From Pinus tabuliformis (lineage: Eukaryota; Streptophyta; Pinopsida; Pinales; Pinaceae), in contig CM062818.1 of the NCBI GenBank assembly GCA_031772625.1, forward strand, positions 1,279,296,277 through 1,279,360,276: 64,000 nt of DNA, written 5' to 3'. The position numbers and the translations under genes were made by a program. Numbering within the stretch: position 1 is the stretch's first letter; every line of letters begins with the position of its first letter. Positions 48,814-60,076 of this stretch are shown piece after piece. Under the pieces are notes generated by a model that was not told where the DNA came from, ran no database searches, and saw only the letters and a program-made list of their open reading frames with translations.

Positions 48814-50349
48814 TGTTGGAAATAATACTGAGAGGGGGGGGTGAATAAGTATTATCAATTTCTTTTAATAAATCTTCCTTATTTATACTTTGAATTATTT
48901 TTGCATGTCAGTACCATAAAATAATGAGCATGAACAAGAAAAACAGATAGTCACACCAAAGAACACCAGATATAAGCTGGAAACCCAATGTGGGTGAAAA
49001 CCACCTACTGCAATATGTCTCTATCTTCTTTCAAATTAGAAACTCCTTTTACAATGGTTTTGTACTTGTGCAGTCCTTTACCAGTACGCAGGCTGCAACC
49101 TGCAGAGAGCTACAACTCTCTCTCGTTTTCCAGTCTCTCCTGGAAGGGAGCTACAACCCCCTACTTCTTTTCTTTCAAGGACCACTTTTCATAAATTTTC
49201 AAACTGGATCCATGAACATCAAATGATCATCAAGTACATGTAAATCACACAGTCAACTGCAGTAACCAGATCAACAATAACAGTAAACTAAACCCAAAAC
49301 ACCTTATCAACAGAAAAATTCAGCCAACAAAAAGTCTTAAGACAGATCCGCAATTTTTCTTTATCCGGCCTGCGTAGCCCCGCACTTCACCTTCTGCTCC
49401 CCTGCGTATACTCGCAGAGAACCTTCTGCTGCACTGCGTATCTACACACCTGCACCTTCTGTCGCGCCGCGTACATATACTGTAGCTCCGCACCTGCGGC
49501 TTTTATCGCGCCGCGTACCTCTACTATAGCTCCGCACCTACGGCTTCTGTCATGCCGTGTATCTACGCACCTGCGGCTTCTGTAGCACCGCATACTTTCA
49601 CTTTGCCTCCGCACCTGATCCTCTATTGCACTGCGTACCCACGCACTGCGCCTTCTTCTGCTATGCGTACCGACGCACTGCGGCTTCTTCTGCTGTGCGT
49701 ACCCCCGCACTTGCACAATTAATTACCTGTGAACCTCTGATTAGGGCGAAATTGGCAGTCCACCAGTGTGCCACAGATAATTAGATGCCCAGATCTGATC
49801 ATGCGCCCGAGAGATCACACTTCATAGATTCACTTTCAACTTCACTTTTATATAGATCAAGCTTTTAAACTGATAACCCTATATTTCAGATCTTAATATA
49901 TTCAATTCTCAAAAGATGCTTTAGCCAAGTGATCTCCTTCCCTATTTATAGTCAAGCCCTTATTCACACCATGGGACAAAACCATCAATAACCAATACAA
50001 GGGATCCAAACCGGGGCTAAATTAGATCCTATACCACGGGCCAAAACCATAGAATCAAGAACGGCGGGCTAAATACCACGGGCCAAAGATAAGAAACCCC
50101 ACGTGAGCACGCTTCTCTGCCTTGAAGTGAGTGAACTGGGGTCCGCACCTCATGAACGGGTAACCTGCGAGTATGTACGCACTTTATCTATGATATTCCT
50201 GCGGGTCCGCAGCTTTTGTACGGTGTACCTGCGTACCTCTTATTTTCCAACATATTTTGAGAGCCTGAACAGAGCATTGCCACTTAAGAGAGTTGCCATC
50301 AAGTACAACACCTGTAACATAGAGCCATACCAGAATCATAATGCCAACA
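48814..50349 (-). mobile_element. Solo LTR, relative of the copia LTR, with TSD CAGAC
   Basis: Its plus-strand start (TGTTGGAAATAATACTGAG) is the reverse complement of the end of LTR 26115-27309. Its end (CAGAATCATAATGCCAACA) is the reverse complement of that LTR's start. It is flanked by perfect 5-bp repeats, CAGAC at 48809-48813 and 50350-50354, so it is a complete LTR left after LTR-LTR recombination. At 1536 bp it is longer than the 1195-bp relative, mainly because of the CpG-rich repeat section 49368-49710. A TATAAATA box on the minus strand is at 49943-49950. Confidence 0.92.
49368..49710. repeat. CpG-rich ~40-bp degenerate tandem array inside the solo LTR
   Basis: About nine units built from TGCGTAC, CCGCAC and GGCTTCTGT words. 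The matching segment of the full-length element's LTR uses GCGTC/GACGC instead, so the array has been rebuilt with a different core word. Confidence 0.75.
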
Positions 50350-50354
50350 CAGAC

Positions 50355-50776
50355 TTCTCTTGATTCTGTGTGTATGCTATTGTTCTTGACTTATTTAGTG
50401 TAGATTATCTTTATTCTTCTGCTGTAAAATTTTACATTCCATTAAGAAACTAAATTTTGAAGGTTATTTTGCTTTTACTGCTATTGGGTTTATAAGTTAA
50501 AGAAGTGGGTAGGGTTTATTGCTTATAAACAGAGCTTCTACTCTTTTATTACCCGCTTAATAGCGCTCGGCTTTATCTAGCGAATTTTATTGGGTTAAGT
50601 CCTTGTTAGAGCTTCCCCACCTGAGGGCCACTCCTGCTTAAGCCTAGAAGTTTCTTCAGAGTTTTCTTTTGGAGACTAGGTTGCCACTTAATTTCACTAG
50701 AAATACTACAAGTTTAGCCGAAGTTTGCTTCATTTTCTGGGTTCACCAATGTACGGCTTAGTTCATTTCTCACACA
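50355..50776. other. No recognisable gene
   Basis: Short spacer between the solo LTR and the kinase fragment; nothing recognised. Confidence 0.5.
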
Positions 50777-51068
50777 TTAAGTTATTTCTTCTTTGCATTG
50801 ATTCACATAAGTGTCCCAAAGGCATCCTGCCATTCCTTTTACCACATTGGTAATGTGAGAAGCCTCCCCATCAATTGTCATCTTTGACAAACCGAAATCG
50901 CCCAATATTCCGTTCAAATTGCGGTCTAAAAGGAATGTTGGCAGTCTTGACATCACTGTGAATTGTCTTTGGAAGAATGTTGGTAGTCTTGACATCCCTG
51001 TCAATTATCTTTGGAGTGGAACCCATGTGCAAGTATTCCAATCCCGCAGGTGGATCACAGGAAAACAT
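50777..51068 (-). pseudogene. Leucine-rich-repeat receptor-like kinase fragment
   Basis: Two overlapping minus-strand frames carry kinase motifs. GLEYLHMGSTPKIIDRDVKT is the catalytic-loop region with His replaced by Asp. A second IHSDVKTANI copy follows, then GDFGLSKMTIDGEASHIT with the DFG motif and VVKGMAGCLW, a decayed activation segment (usually GTAGYLDPEY). The family match is to plant malectin/LRR receptor kinases. The catalytic-loop segment is tandemly duplicated (AATGTTG(G/T)(C/T)AGTCTTGACATC twice, 50935-51016) and the reading frame shifts between copies. No other exon is recognisable nearby, so it is a short dead fragment. Confidence 0.8.
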
Positions 51069-51069
51069 G

Positions 51070-53490
51070 GTCAGCGTTTATATCATGAAAAACTAATGTG
51101 CAATATTATTGTGAGAAAGACATACCCTCGCCTGCGTCTATTAGTTTGGAACATTGTGGATTAGCAGCCCCCAAACAAAATAATTAGAACCAAATTTGTG
51201 ATGGTTAAGTTTCTTAATGGGCTTATATTTCTCTGAGAAATGTACCATAAAGGCGGTATTTGCTGCGCAGACAATTTCAGTGTCAAGCTCTCCCTGGCCA
51301 TTGCCACGGTCATGATTTATCTACATAACTTGTATAAAACATTCTCGGCTGCTTTTCCCTGTAGTCAAACAACCTTACCTTATTGTAAGTAAAGAAGGAG
51401 GCTTGCGACACCTAATTTTCCATTGCCACAACACGCTAATCAGTTATTTCAACCATTGCGCAAACCCTTTTCGTAACTAATTAACTAATTTGTAACCATT
51501 TTGTAACTATTCTGATCGAAAGGCTGAAACTTTTCAATCGTCTAACATATAATCCTATGATTTACAAGAATGGTAGGTGGGCAGAGAGGGGAGTTGATTT
51601 CAGAGGGAAATGCCTTATGGCATAATAATATGAATTATTTCTTTATTCATAGGTGCGTAGAAGGACATATGTTGAATTAAGTGAACCCATGTCTGTAGCA
51701 GGTTCTGTGTGTAAACATTAACCAAAGGAACAATGGCACATTGAATTCCCACGCTCAATTACAAATTGATTTGATGCATTAACCTCCAAAGATGAGATGT
51801 GTTATAGATCATAGTAACACATACAATTAATAGAAACTATACAACCATTCAGAGTAGCAGGACACTACCTCACCCAGACGAAAGCAAGTAAGTAAATTGA
51901 CAACAAACAATTTATAAAAATGTGGAAGGACTAATGTGACAAATTATAATAGTTGAACCTAATGTAGTTAAGAATATTTGTAGGTGAACAATAAGTTCTT
52001 AGAACCAAAATATCCAAGACGAAGGGTCTAGTATAAATTAAATTCAAGATAACCACATTAGTGGATTGAGGTCGATTGACAAACCATTGTAAACTAAGCC
52101 ACATCCAACCAAAATGTTCTCTTAAAACTATCTAGATATGTATAGCAGGCCTCTAGTTGAGCTATAGAGTTTATTGAGTATAACTGATAACTTTAAAATA
52201 GCAAGAAGCCTAGTGCACCATATTCCCTAACTTTTCCCCATAACATGCAACCCAGGAAATAAGTGCAATAATGAAATGACCTGGTACAAATTAGAAGTGG
52301 ATCATAGTGGCTTCGATTTCCTTAATATGGGCTGCTACAGAAATCTTGAGAATGAATCATACTAGGCTATAATAAAGTAGGTAAAAATGGTGTTAGGAAT
52401 CTAGTAGTATTTCCTCACGAGAGAAAACTATAAGAAGTCCAAAAATAAATGAGAAGGGTTTGTTCTAGTATATATATATAAATGAAAATCATTAATGTAC
52501 TTACGTAAAAACCTTGCAGAAAATCCCAATGAGCTATTTACAGGTAATATGCAGTGATTTCCTACAGAAATGAAAAAGTGCAGGAAATTGCAATTAAGGA
52601 TATTGCTAGGGGAGGCACACCATCCATTGAAATTAGGTGCAGAGTCCTGTGAAACCTGAAGTTAAATTATGGAAGACACCAACAGAGAACAGAGACAACA
52701 AATTCTGAGTCGTAATAAGAAGAGAAATCCACCCTAAATATTTGACCAAGAATGACAACATTTGAGTAAGTCATAACGTTTCTTAAATTTTGGCGATTGT
52801 GAAATCAATTAGAAACCCCAGAGAGAAATTAACCTCAGTGGGGGGATTTGTCGGCAGGCATAATTGACTAATTATAACCTGCATACTCCCTGGGATTAAA
52901 ATCTAGCCAAGGTGAGTCGATATCGGTTGTAGTAAGAGCACCCACAAACGCAGGATACAAGAGGGTTAAGAAAAACAGAGAAAAGAGATAAACGAAACCA
53001 AATAAAATGTGTAGCTAACACCAATACATGGGAGCTATTCAAATCTAGAATTGGAAAGGTAGAACAATGAATATCAGCACAACTGTCAGGCGAACCAAAG
53101 TGGTAGCGCACAAGAAAACCTGAGTCAACCGGATAAGGAGGCCCAACCTTAATCTCCCTTCAAAAATCCCGTGGAACAAGAGCGATAAATCACTATGTTT
53201 GAGGTACAATACTCTTGCTAGTTAAAGGGATCAGGTACCGCATGGTTAGGTAAAAATGATAAACACAAAGAAAACCTATTACTTGGGAATATGGCATTAC
53301 AAAAATAATGTTAAAGCCATATTAACCTCACCAAGAAAAAAATCAAGTATGGTACCTACGAGTAATCCATAACAGGTACATGGAAAAAAATTTAAAACAT
53401 TGGCAAGAATTTCATAAACCCTTAGATAGAACTTGTAGATATAGATAAGGTCATACAAACAATCCTTATGTTACCTTATTGTAAGATGAA
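51070..53490. other. AT-rich DNA, no recognisable gene
   Basis: Only short frames; nothing assigned. A few TATATATA runs, e.g. near 52471. Confidence 0.5.
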
Positions 53491-53496
53491 GTGAGC

Positions 53497-53750
53497 CTCT
53501 ATGCCATGAGTTCCTGGTAAACTTCCAGGAGGCTAAATTCTACTGAAATCTGACAAATGAGCTCATTGAGACCAACCATCACAGAGAGCCATAGGAATGT
53601 GGTGAATGTTCCTCTGTCCATTGTAAATGCATTATAGAATTGAGGTAGGTTGATCCCTACCAGTGATAAACCCAAGATGGGAATAAAGAAATCCCAAGTG
53701 TAGAAATTGGCGAAAAAACCACATGTGCTCCCCGTGAATAAGGGGATAAT
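53497..53750 (-). pseudogene. Possible membrane-protein fragment
   Basis: A minus-strand frame of about 85 residues without Met start reads PLFTGSTCGFF, FIPILGLSLVGINLPQFYNA and FLWLSVMVGLNEL, ending in a stop at about 53497. It is strongly hydrophobic. No family recognised; chance is possible. Confidence 0.25.
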
Positions 53751-53807
53751 GGCACAAGGGTATTAGCTCCCTCGGATCCCAAGAAAATAATGCAGAGAAA
53801 CATTAAA

Positions 53808-53879
53808 ACTATAAAACTTATTTAAGAATTCGTATGTAAGAGTACTATAAAACTTATTTAAGAATTCGTATGTAAGAGT
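53808..53879. repeat. 36-bp perfect tandem duplication
   Basis: ACTATAAAACTTATTTAAG... repeated twice without mismatch (53808-53843, 53844-53879). Confidence 0.9.
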
Positions 53880-55389
53880 CATGGTAGACTTAGGTTGTTA
53901 AGGAATTGAAGATTAATTATCGTGACAAATGCAACGATTATTGTTACATAGTGATAGGTTATAAACCTAAGAATGAGAACCATCATATAATATCGAAAGT
54001 GTTGGGGAGGGGGTTAATACAAAGTTTTGATATACAAGTATGGGAATAGTAAAATGGAATAAAATGTGTCACGTGACATATACATTTTTAATTCAGAGTT
54101 GGGAGCAAGGACTGCATATTAAAAGTAAAATGGGTTATGCAAGGATTAAAAGTATCCCAATCCATAAATTCAGGAGGGAAACTAGTCAGGGAGAACACAC
54201 CACCATAGATGAATATATGTATGGAAAAAAAAGAGCTATGAAATTATGAGGCTAGAGTTGTAAAAATTTTTACATAGCCAATGTGGTAGGATGGAAGAAT
54301 TTATTTAAGGCTATTTACATTAAACAAGAAAGGTTGTAGAGCCTGTGCAACAATTGTTATTGCATCTGAGATTATGTTGTCATGAAGGGAAAGGTTGTCA
54401 ATGTATATAATCAAACCTTTCATTAAAATAACTCGCACATAAACCAAAATGGAATTATGAATGTTAAAAAAAAGAAGTTAATGAGTAAACTAAGGGACAT
54501 GAAAAGAGGTATCAGAGCTTAGGCTCAATGCTTAGGCCTAATGGGTGTTATAATAAACTTGGAAGGGTGGAGTGCCAATACATTGTTGAAATAATTTTTG
54601 ATCTCATTTTTTACGGTGGTGGTAGGAGGCAACATTCTGGGAACCCTCTAGGCTTAGATTGGTATCATGGCAACAATAATAATGGGAAGTATTACAATAA
54701 TCTATTGTTTATGCAACTTAGTGGTGGAAAAGTATACCGAACAAAATCAAGTGCACACAAACCTATAAGAAGACCTTTTATAGCAGTTTTTATGAGTGAT
54801 GGTTGAAAGCAGGAAGGGAAAAGAAAAGTAATAACTCAACTGCTAAATTCTTGTAGACATATATTTAGGAGGGAACCCACATTGGTCAAGGAGGTGTAGA
54901 ACGAATGCTTAAATAAGTAAGCATACTAGTGTTGGTAGAGTTAATAGTATATCCACATGAATAAAAGGTTAAATAGATAATCGAGTAAGCGAGTATATTT
55001 GATGTTTAATTGGATAAAAATGCACACAAACATAGTGTTAATTTTGAATATTCATACAATAATAATTAAAATGTTTCACAGCAATGAAATGTAATGTGCC
55101 TTGTGCTGGACTTAAAGAACTTCCAATGACACCTCAGAGATAGGGTAGGTTAAATAAGGTTAATTCATGATAAGGATTTGATACGCTATCTAGCAGCATA
55201 GCCTTGTTTAAGAGAATAGAGAGATTTGATTGTTCATAGTAGAGTGAGAATAAATATTTTTGGGAAAACATATACATCTTTGCTGGACTATATTTCCTTT
55301 AATGGGTGGGCTGAGGAACCCCTATGTTCATTACACAATTTTGTTTATATACCTACCGAGGAATTTTTAGCTTCATATAAACACAACAC
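53880..55389. other. AT-rich DNA, no recognisable gene
   Basis: Short frames only (e.g. 54040-54249, 54528-54806) with no recognisable domain. Confidence 0.4.
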
Positions 55390-55390
55390 A

Positions 55391-55454
<64 letters not shown>

Positions 55455-55474
55455 TAGATAGATAGATATATATC
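55390..55474. repeat. Compound (TG)n(TA)n(GATA)n microsatellite
   Basis: About 8 TG, 23 TA and 4 GATA units in succession. Confidence 0.95.
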
Positions 55475-56345
55475 TACTATACTTCCAAGCCAGTCATAGA
55501 GGTAGATATGAAAACTTCCAGGTTGCTACTCTCTATTTCAATTTATAGGAAGAGTGAAGTTGACAATGCAATTTGTTAATAGTTATGTATATTTTATGAT
55601 TCAAAGATTTGACTATTTTACAAACTACTATTTTCATCTCAGCATAATCACTTGCGCTGACCCTATGATAATAGGGGTTCCTCTAGTAGAGTGAGCGCAG
55701 AGTACTAGTCCTTATTTGCACAAAGTATTGATTTTTTCACTACCACTTGACTATTATTTAAGAAATGTTATGGGAAATAGAGTGAGTTTAGCTCAAAATA
55801 TTTAAGAAAAATATAAACAGAAACTTTGAGAAATTAGAGAGATAAATTTGAAAATACATCAACTTCATTTCAAAAAAAGGGGGTGCTACACATGAGAGGA
55901 ATTTGATTCACACATATGCAAACTTATAAAAGTATAACTTCTTGTTTCTTATATAAACTCAAATGTGATAATTATAAATCTCTTTGGCCGACTCGGGATG
56001 TCTCTAATATAAGGATATGAGCTAACTCTATGAGAATATGGTGATGAAAGAATTATTTCCAACTACTAACACGAAGGGAGTGTGTGTCACTATTGATATA
56101 AATATATGTAACAATAAAAATTGTTGGATTTTAGATCTAAATTGACAAAAATGAATGTGCCTCTTATATTTATTAATACCTACAATCTTGAGTAAGGCTG
56201 GAAGGTCGGGATTTATAAGGCACCTAATGTTAAAGAGTGAAGAGAGTCAGTCAAATCTATGAAAGGTTCTACGAAAAAGGTGTATCTTAAAGAGATAAGT
56301 GTGTTGGAAGCATTTGTATAAAAGAAATGAAGATTGGAGTATTGT
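55475..56345. other. No recognisable gene
   Basis: AT-rich flank of the gypsy-type element. Confidence 0.5.
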
Positions 56346-57371
56346 TGTTGGGAAAAGTATCCAATACGGAATGACCCTATCCCACTCTAAGGGTGATAGT
56401 ACCTCAGCAACAATCAAAGCAAAGCTATTCGAGATTACTTCTTTATGAGATGTAAGAGAGGGGAGAAAGAGATCCACTAACCGTTGTCTTCCGCTAATGA
56501 TTGATCCAATCTTCTCTCTTTGCTGCTTACTCCCAGCTCCTTGCTCTTTCACTGACCCAGCTACACCAAGATCCTGCAAAATAACAAGAAGGAGAAACTA
56601 CAAGCAGCATACATTCATAATTGATTCAAGGATTAGAATAAATCAAATATACAAGTATCAATACGCCATTGAGACACATGCACATAGAAGAACCTCAAAT
56701 GCTTTATTAATGGAAGAAGTAAAGTTCAGGAAGTGATACAACCATAAAAGGCCCAATCCAGCATCACCTCCCAGCAGAAAGAAATCTCCTCTTCACCTCC
56801 TTCAAGCAAATCACCCAATAGTTCTATACTCAAACCAACAGCACTTCCTTACATTCACAAGATTCCAGCCTCCCTAGACCTCATGAGAGAGCTCTATATA
56901 TAGGAGTTTTGGAGAAAGGATGAGTCAGCTTGAGTTTGGCATGGAGCTGACTAGTGTCCTCTCCCACTTCAGTTATTCTTTAGTTCTTGAGTCCACTTGG
57001 AGTTTCTTGCTTCCACTTGGAGATCTAGATCCTCTTACTCATCACAAGGCGAATTCCCTGATCCAAGTGTCATTTTGGAAGCTTCCTGGGCATTGACACC
57101 TTGAGGAATGACTGTGCCACTTGGCCAAACTCGCCCAGCGCAGGTACAGAGTGGAGCAGTTGACATTCAGCGTAGATGCTTAGTGGAGCAGTTGACATGA
57201 TCCAGAATTAGCTTGTTTTTGAGTGTTTTCAGGTGGAGAACTGATATTTAGTGCTGTGGTTTGCTGACCTTGTTCCTCTAGGGGTAGGAACAACATGTTT
57301 AGGGACTTTGGATCCCTTAGATTATTGACATTTCATGCTTCATGCTGTAAGGCACAAAAATGTCTATAACA
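56346..57371 (-). repeat. 3' LTR of the gypsy-type element (1026 bp)
   Basis: TGTTGGGAAAAGT to GTCTATAACA. A TATATATA box at 56895-56902 is the likely promoter for minus-strand transcription. The 110-residue frame at 56247-56579 crosses the LTR edge and is not taken as a gene. Confidence 0.88.
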
Positions 57372-57388
57372 GTTGCCCCCTAAAGTAT
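57372..57388 (-). other. Polypurine tract
   Basis: GTTGCCCCCTAAAG on the plus strand, i.e. CTTTAGGGGGCAAC on the minus strand, directly before the 3' LTR. Confidence 0.7.
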
Positions 57389-60076
57389 GAGGTCGTTTAT
57401 CGGGTGAAATGCTTTATTAGGAGGATCCGAAGTTCATTCAATCGCTGAGAGGTGACCTGTAATAAAATACAATACAATACATTATTTTTCATTCTGCTTT
57501 CATGATCTAGCTGAGGCGGGCATTCCCATGCTCAACTTTATAAATTCATTTTGGTACATATAACAGACGATCGTCTGATGATAGACTGATAATTCTCTGC
57601 TGAAATTATCATCCTTTGAGTAGGATGATCATCTGCTGCAATGATGTACATATCAAATGTCTTTATTTTTCCTGAATATATATCGCAGCCCGGATGGATG
57701 AAACTAGATCCGGGGTCTTCAAACTCGTTCGATCTTCACTCTAAGTACAAGTCGATCCATGTGAGAATTGCGCTGAAGTCGAACATGGAAAGACATCGCT
57801 TGATTACCGGTCAATGATGTAAACCGTTAACAAGCGCGAGAGGAATCACCAATAATGATAATGACCCTCAAGGTACTGCAGTACAATTCACGTGGTGTGA
57901 ATAAAGGACTTGGCGTTGAACACCACGCAAAATCTTCTGGTCGAAGGTCATTGATGTATACCTGTCGCCGGAAGTGAGAAACTTGCCATTGAGGCATGCA
58001 AGCTTCAAAGTACTGAGGGGGTTGTTCCTAGATCAACTTCTTGGATAATGAGCTGAAGTCGACAAGAAGCGATCCGTCAAAGGAGGGCCTTAATGAATCC
58101 CACATCAGTGACACGGAACGGAGCTAATGATTTTAGTGGAGGTGAAAACAATCTGTGAAATATGATTCAGGGTGGCGATCATGGATGGATGAAGGATAAT
58201 GTATGGCAGTGGATGGGACACAGTTGACTCTTTCTGAACAACATCTCTTGAACATATAACGACACTGATGTGATGGATCGGTAGCATTACCCCAAATGTG
58301 GATGGTTTGGCGAAGACCATGGTGATGAGACCGGTGAATGAAACAACCCAACCCGATGTGATACGGAGGACAAAGTGTTATGTTCAAGAGCGACTTGCTA
58401 CCATTAAAGCTTTGAGGTTCTCCCAATTTTTCCCCAGTCATTTCTGACCAGTACCTCTTTATTTTTGTCAAGCTTGAGGAGGATAACATATGCTTGTTCT
58501 ATAACCTGCCCTTCGGGCAAGCCCATCGCTATGTTTTAATGAGCCTAGCGATAGGGAAACTCGTTCTCGTCTAAAGACAAGTTTGTCGCTATTTAATCAT
58601 TTTAACGAGTCTAACGACAAGGAAAACTCGGTCCTTTTCATTTTTAGAGAGTCTGAAAAGGTACAGAAAGTTAACTCCAAAATTCCTTTTTCGTCATCTA
58701 ATCCCTTAAGTCCGAAAAAGTATAAAACAATACAGAAGGGATGAGTTTTCGATAATTTTAACGAGCCAAATAAAACAAGCGCTCGACCTTTTTGTGTAAT
58801 AATCTCTCAGGTCCAAAAAGATTAAAATCTAGAGGAGGGATAGCTCTTCCGGTCCTTTTAACGAGCTGGAAGGCCAAAACTTGGCAAACTTTTCATATTT
58901 TACGAGTCAGATGAAAAGAGCTCAAAGAAGACTCGTCTTTTGAGGAACGAGTGATAAACAGGGATAGCAGCAGATTCCAGGTACAGGTTGGAATTTTCCA
59001 ATCACGGCAGTGTCACAAGGATGGCTAAGTGAAATCACTCTTCGCAGCTGTTCCTCAAAATAGGTAAACAATCATATGGAGGTGAACGATTGGCCAAATG
59101 GAATGGAGGTGGCGGGTGCAAACACGACCAAGGCTTTTTATGGCTAATAAATTTACGATCACAATGGTTATTTACCGGGGTATGTTCATTTTTTAATGAG
59201 CTTGAATGCTCAACCTTATGTTTATTTTTTAACGAGCATGAACTATGTGCTAAAACTGCTCGGATCTTGCTTTTCTATTTTTTAACGAGCATAAATTCCG
59301 CGGTAAAACTGCTCGAAATACCAGTCATAAGATAAGAATGTCTCCTGTGAGATAGCTATTTTTTATGGAGCTTTATCTCACGAAGCTATGCTCCTAATTT
59401 GGCAAATTTTGACTTTTGCCCCACATCCTTTCTTTATGCAAGTTAGGAAACGACTAATCCCAAAAATAGATAAATAACCGCTCTTTGCTTGCACTCCAAA
59501 AGGTTTGCATGCCCCCAGGTATAAAATACAATTTCAAGGCTGCCCCTCCTCTCCTCCACATCTGCATTTCTTTGGGTGTTCACAGCTACTTGTCGTCTTG
59601 CTAGTCTAATGTTAACGATACTTGTCTTCTCGTTATTTTTAACAGGTCTTATGTGGTACTTGTCTTCCCGTCAGCCTAACTTTTGACAGCTCCTTTGCAA
59701 GATCGCAAGAGAACAGCTACTTGCGACAAGAGAGCAGCTACTTGCGACAAGAGAAGAACACTACTCAAAGACAAAACATTAATGTTATTGAGGGAGGCTT
59801 GCCTCTTTCTGGTTACCCAAAGATTGTTTTGTTAACACCATCAAACAAAAACATTTCCTCGGCACTGTCTACCGAAGTAGACAATGGTGAATGACCTTTG
59901 TCAAACAAGTAACCTTGACAAAAGAATCCTGTTCCAGAACAACCCCTCTTCCATCCACGGACGGGGTACGGACTAGTCATATTCTTTCGCGGAAATTCTA
60001 CCCTATACCCAAGGTTTCCTCTGCCCGAAGCAGACCAGGATGCATGCCCCCTGGGTTCCAGTCCTATCTTTCCGAA
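57389..60076 (-). other. Long 3' non-coding region of the gypsy-type element
   Basis: Where pol would be expected there are only short frames such as 58133-58489, with no RT (YxDD), RNase H or integrase motif. It contains the hairpin array described separately. Confidence 0.6.
58525..59381 (-). other. Array of small hairpins with a shared loop motif (3' non-coding region)
   Basis: At least nine stem-loops, arms at 58525-58531/58546-58552, 58583-58588/58615-58620, 58633-58640/58654-58661, 58686-58693/58713-58720, 58788-58794/58814-58820, 58846-58852/58866-58872, 58889-58896/58911-58918, 58931-58936/58947-58952 and 59347-59354/59374-59381. Arms are 6-8 bp, perfect or with one G-U, and differ from one hairpin to the next. 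Most loops read TTTTAA(C/T)GAG(C/T)C or a variant, with GAGYC just before the right arm (GRCTCGTTAAAA on the transcribed strand). Two tight extra hairpins lie at 58507-58519 and 58873-58885. From 59190 to 59310 the loop motif recurs with weaker stems. Confidence 0.65.

Noticed and set aside
54506-54520. GAGGTATCAGAGCTT, resembling a copia primer-binding site
   Set aside because: No LTR end precedes it and no matching LTR was found nearby; a short match can be chance or a decayed relic.
56247-56579. 110-residue minus-strand frame, similar one at 63256-63609
   Set aside because: It crosses the LTR boundary, and similarity exists only because the LTRs are copies.
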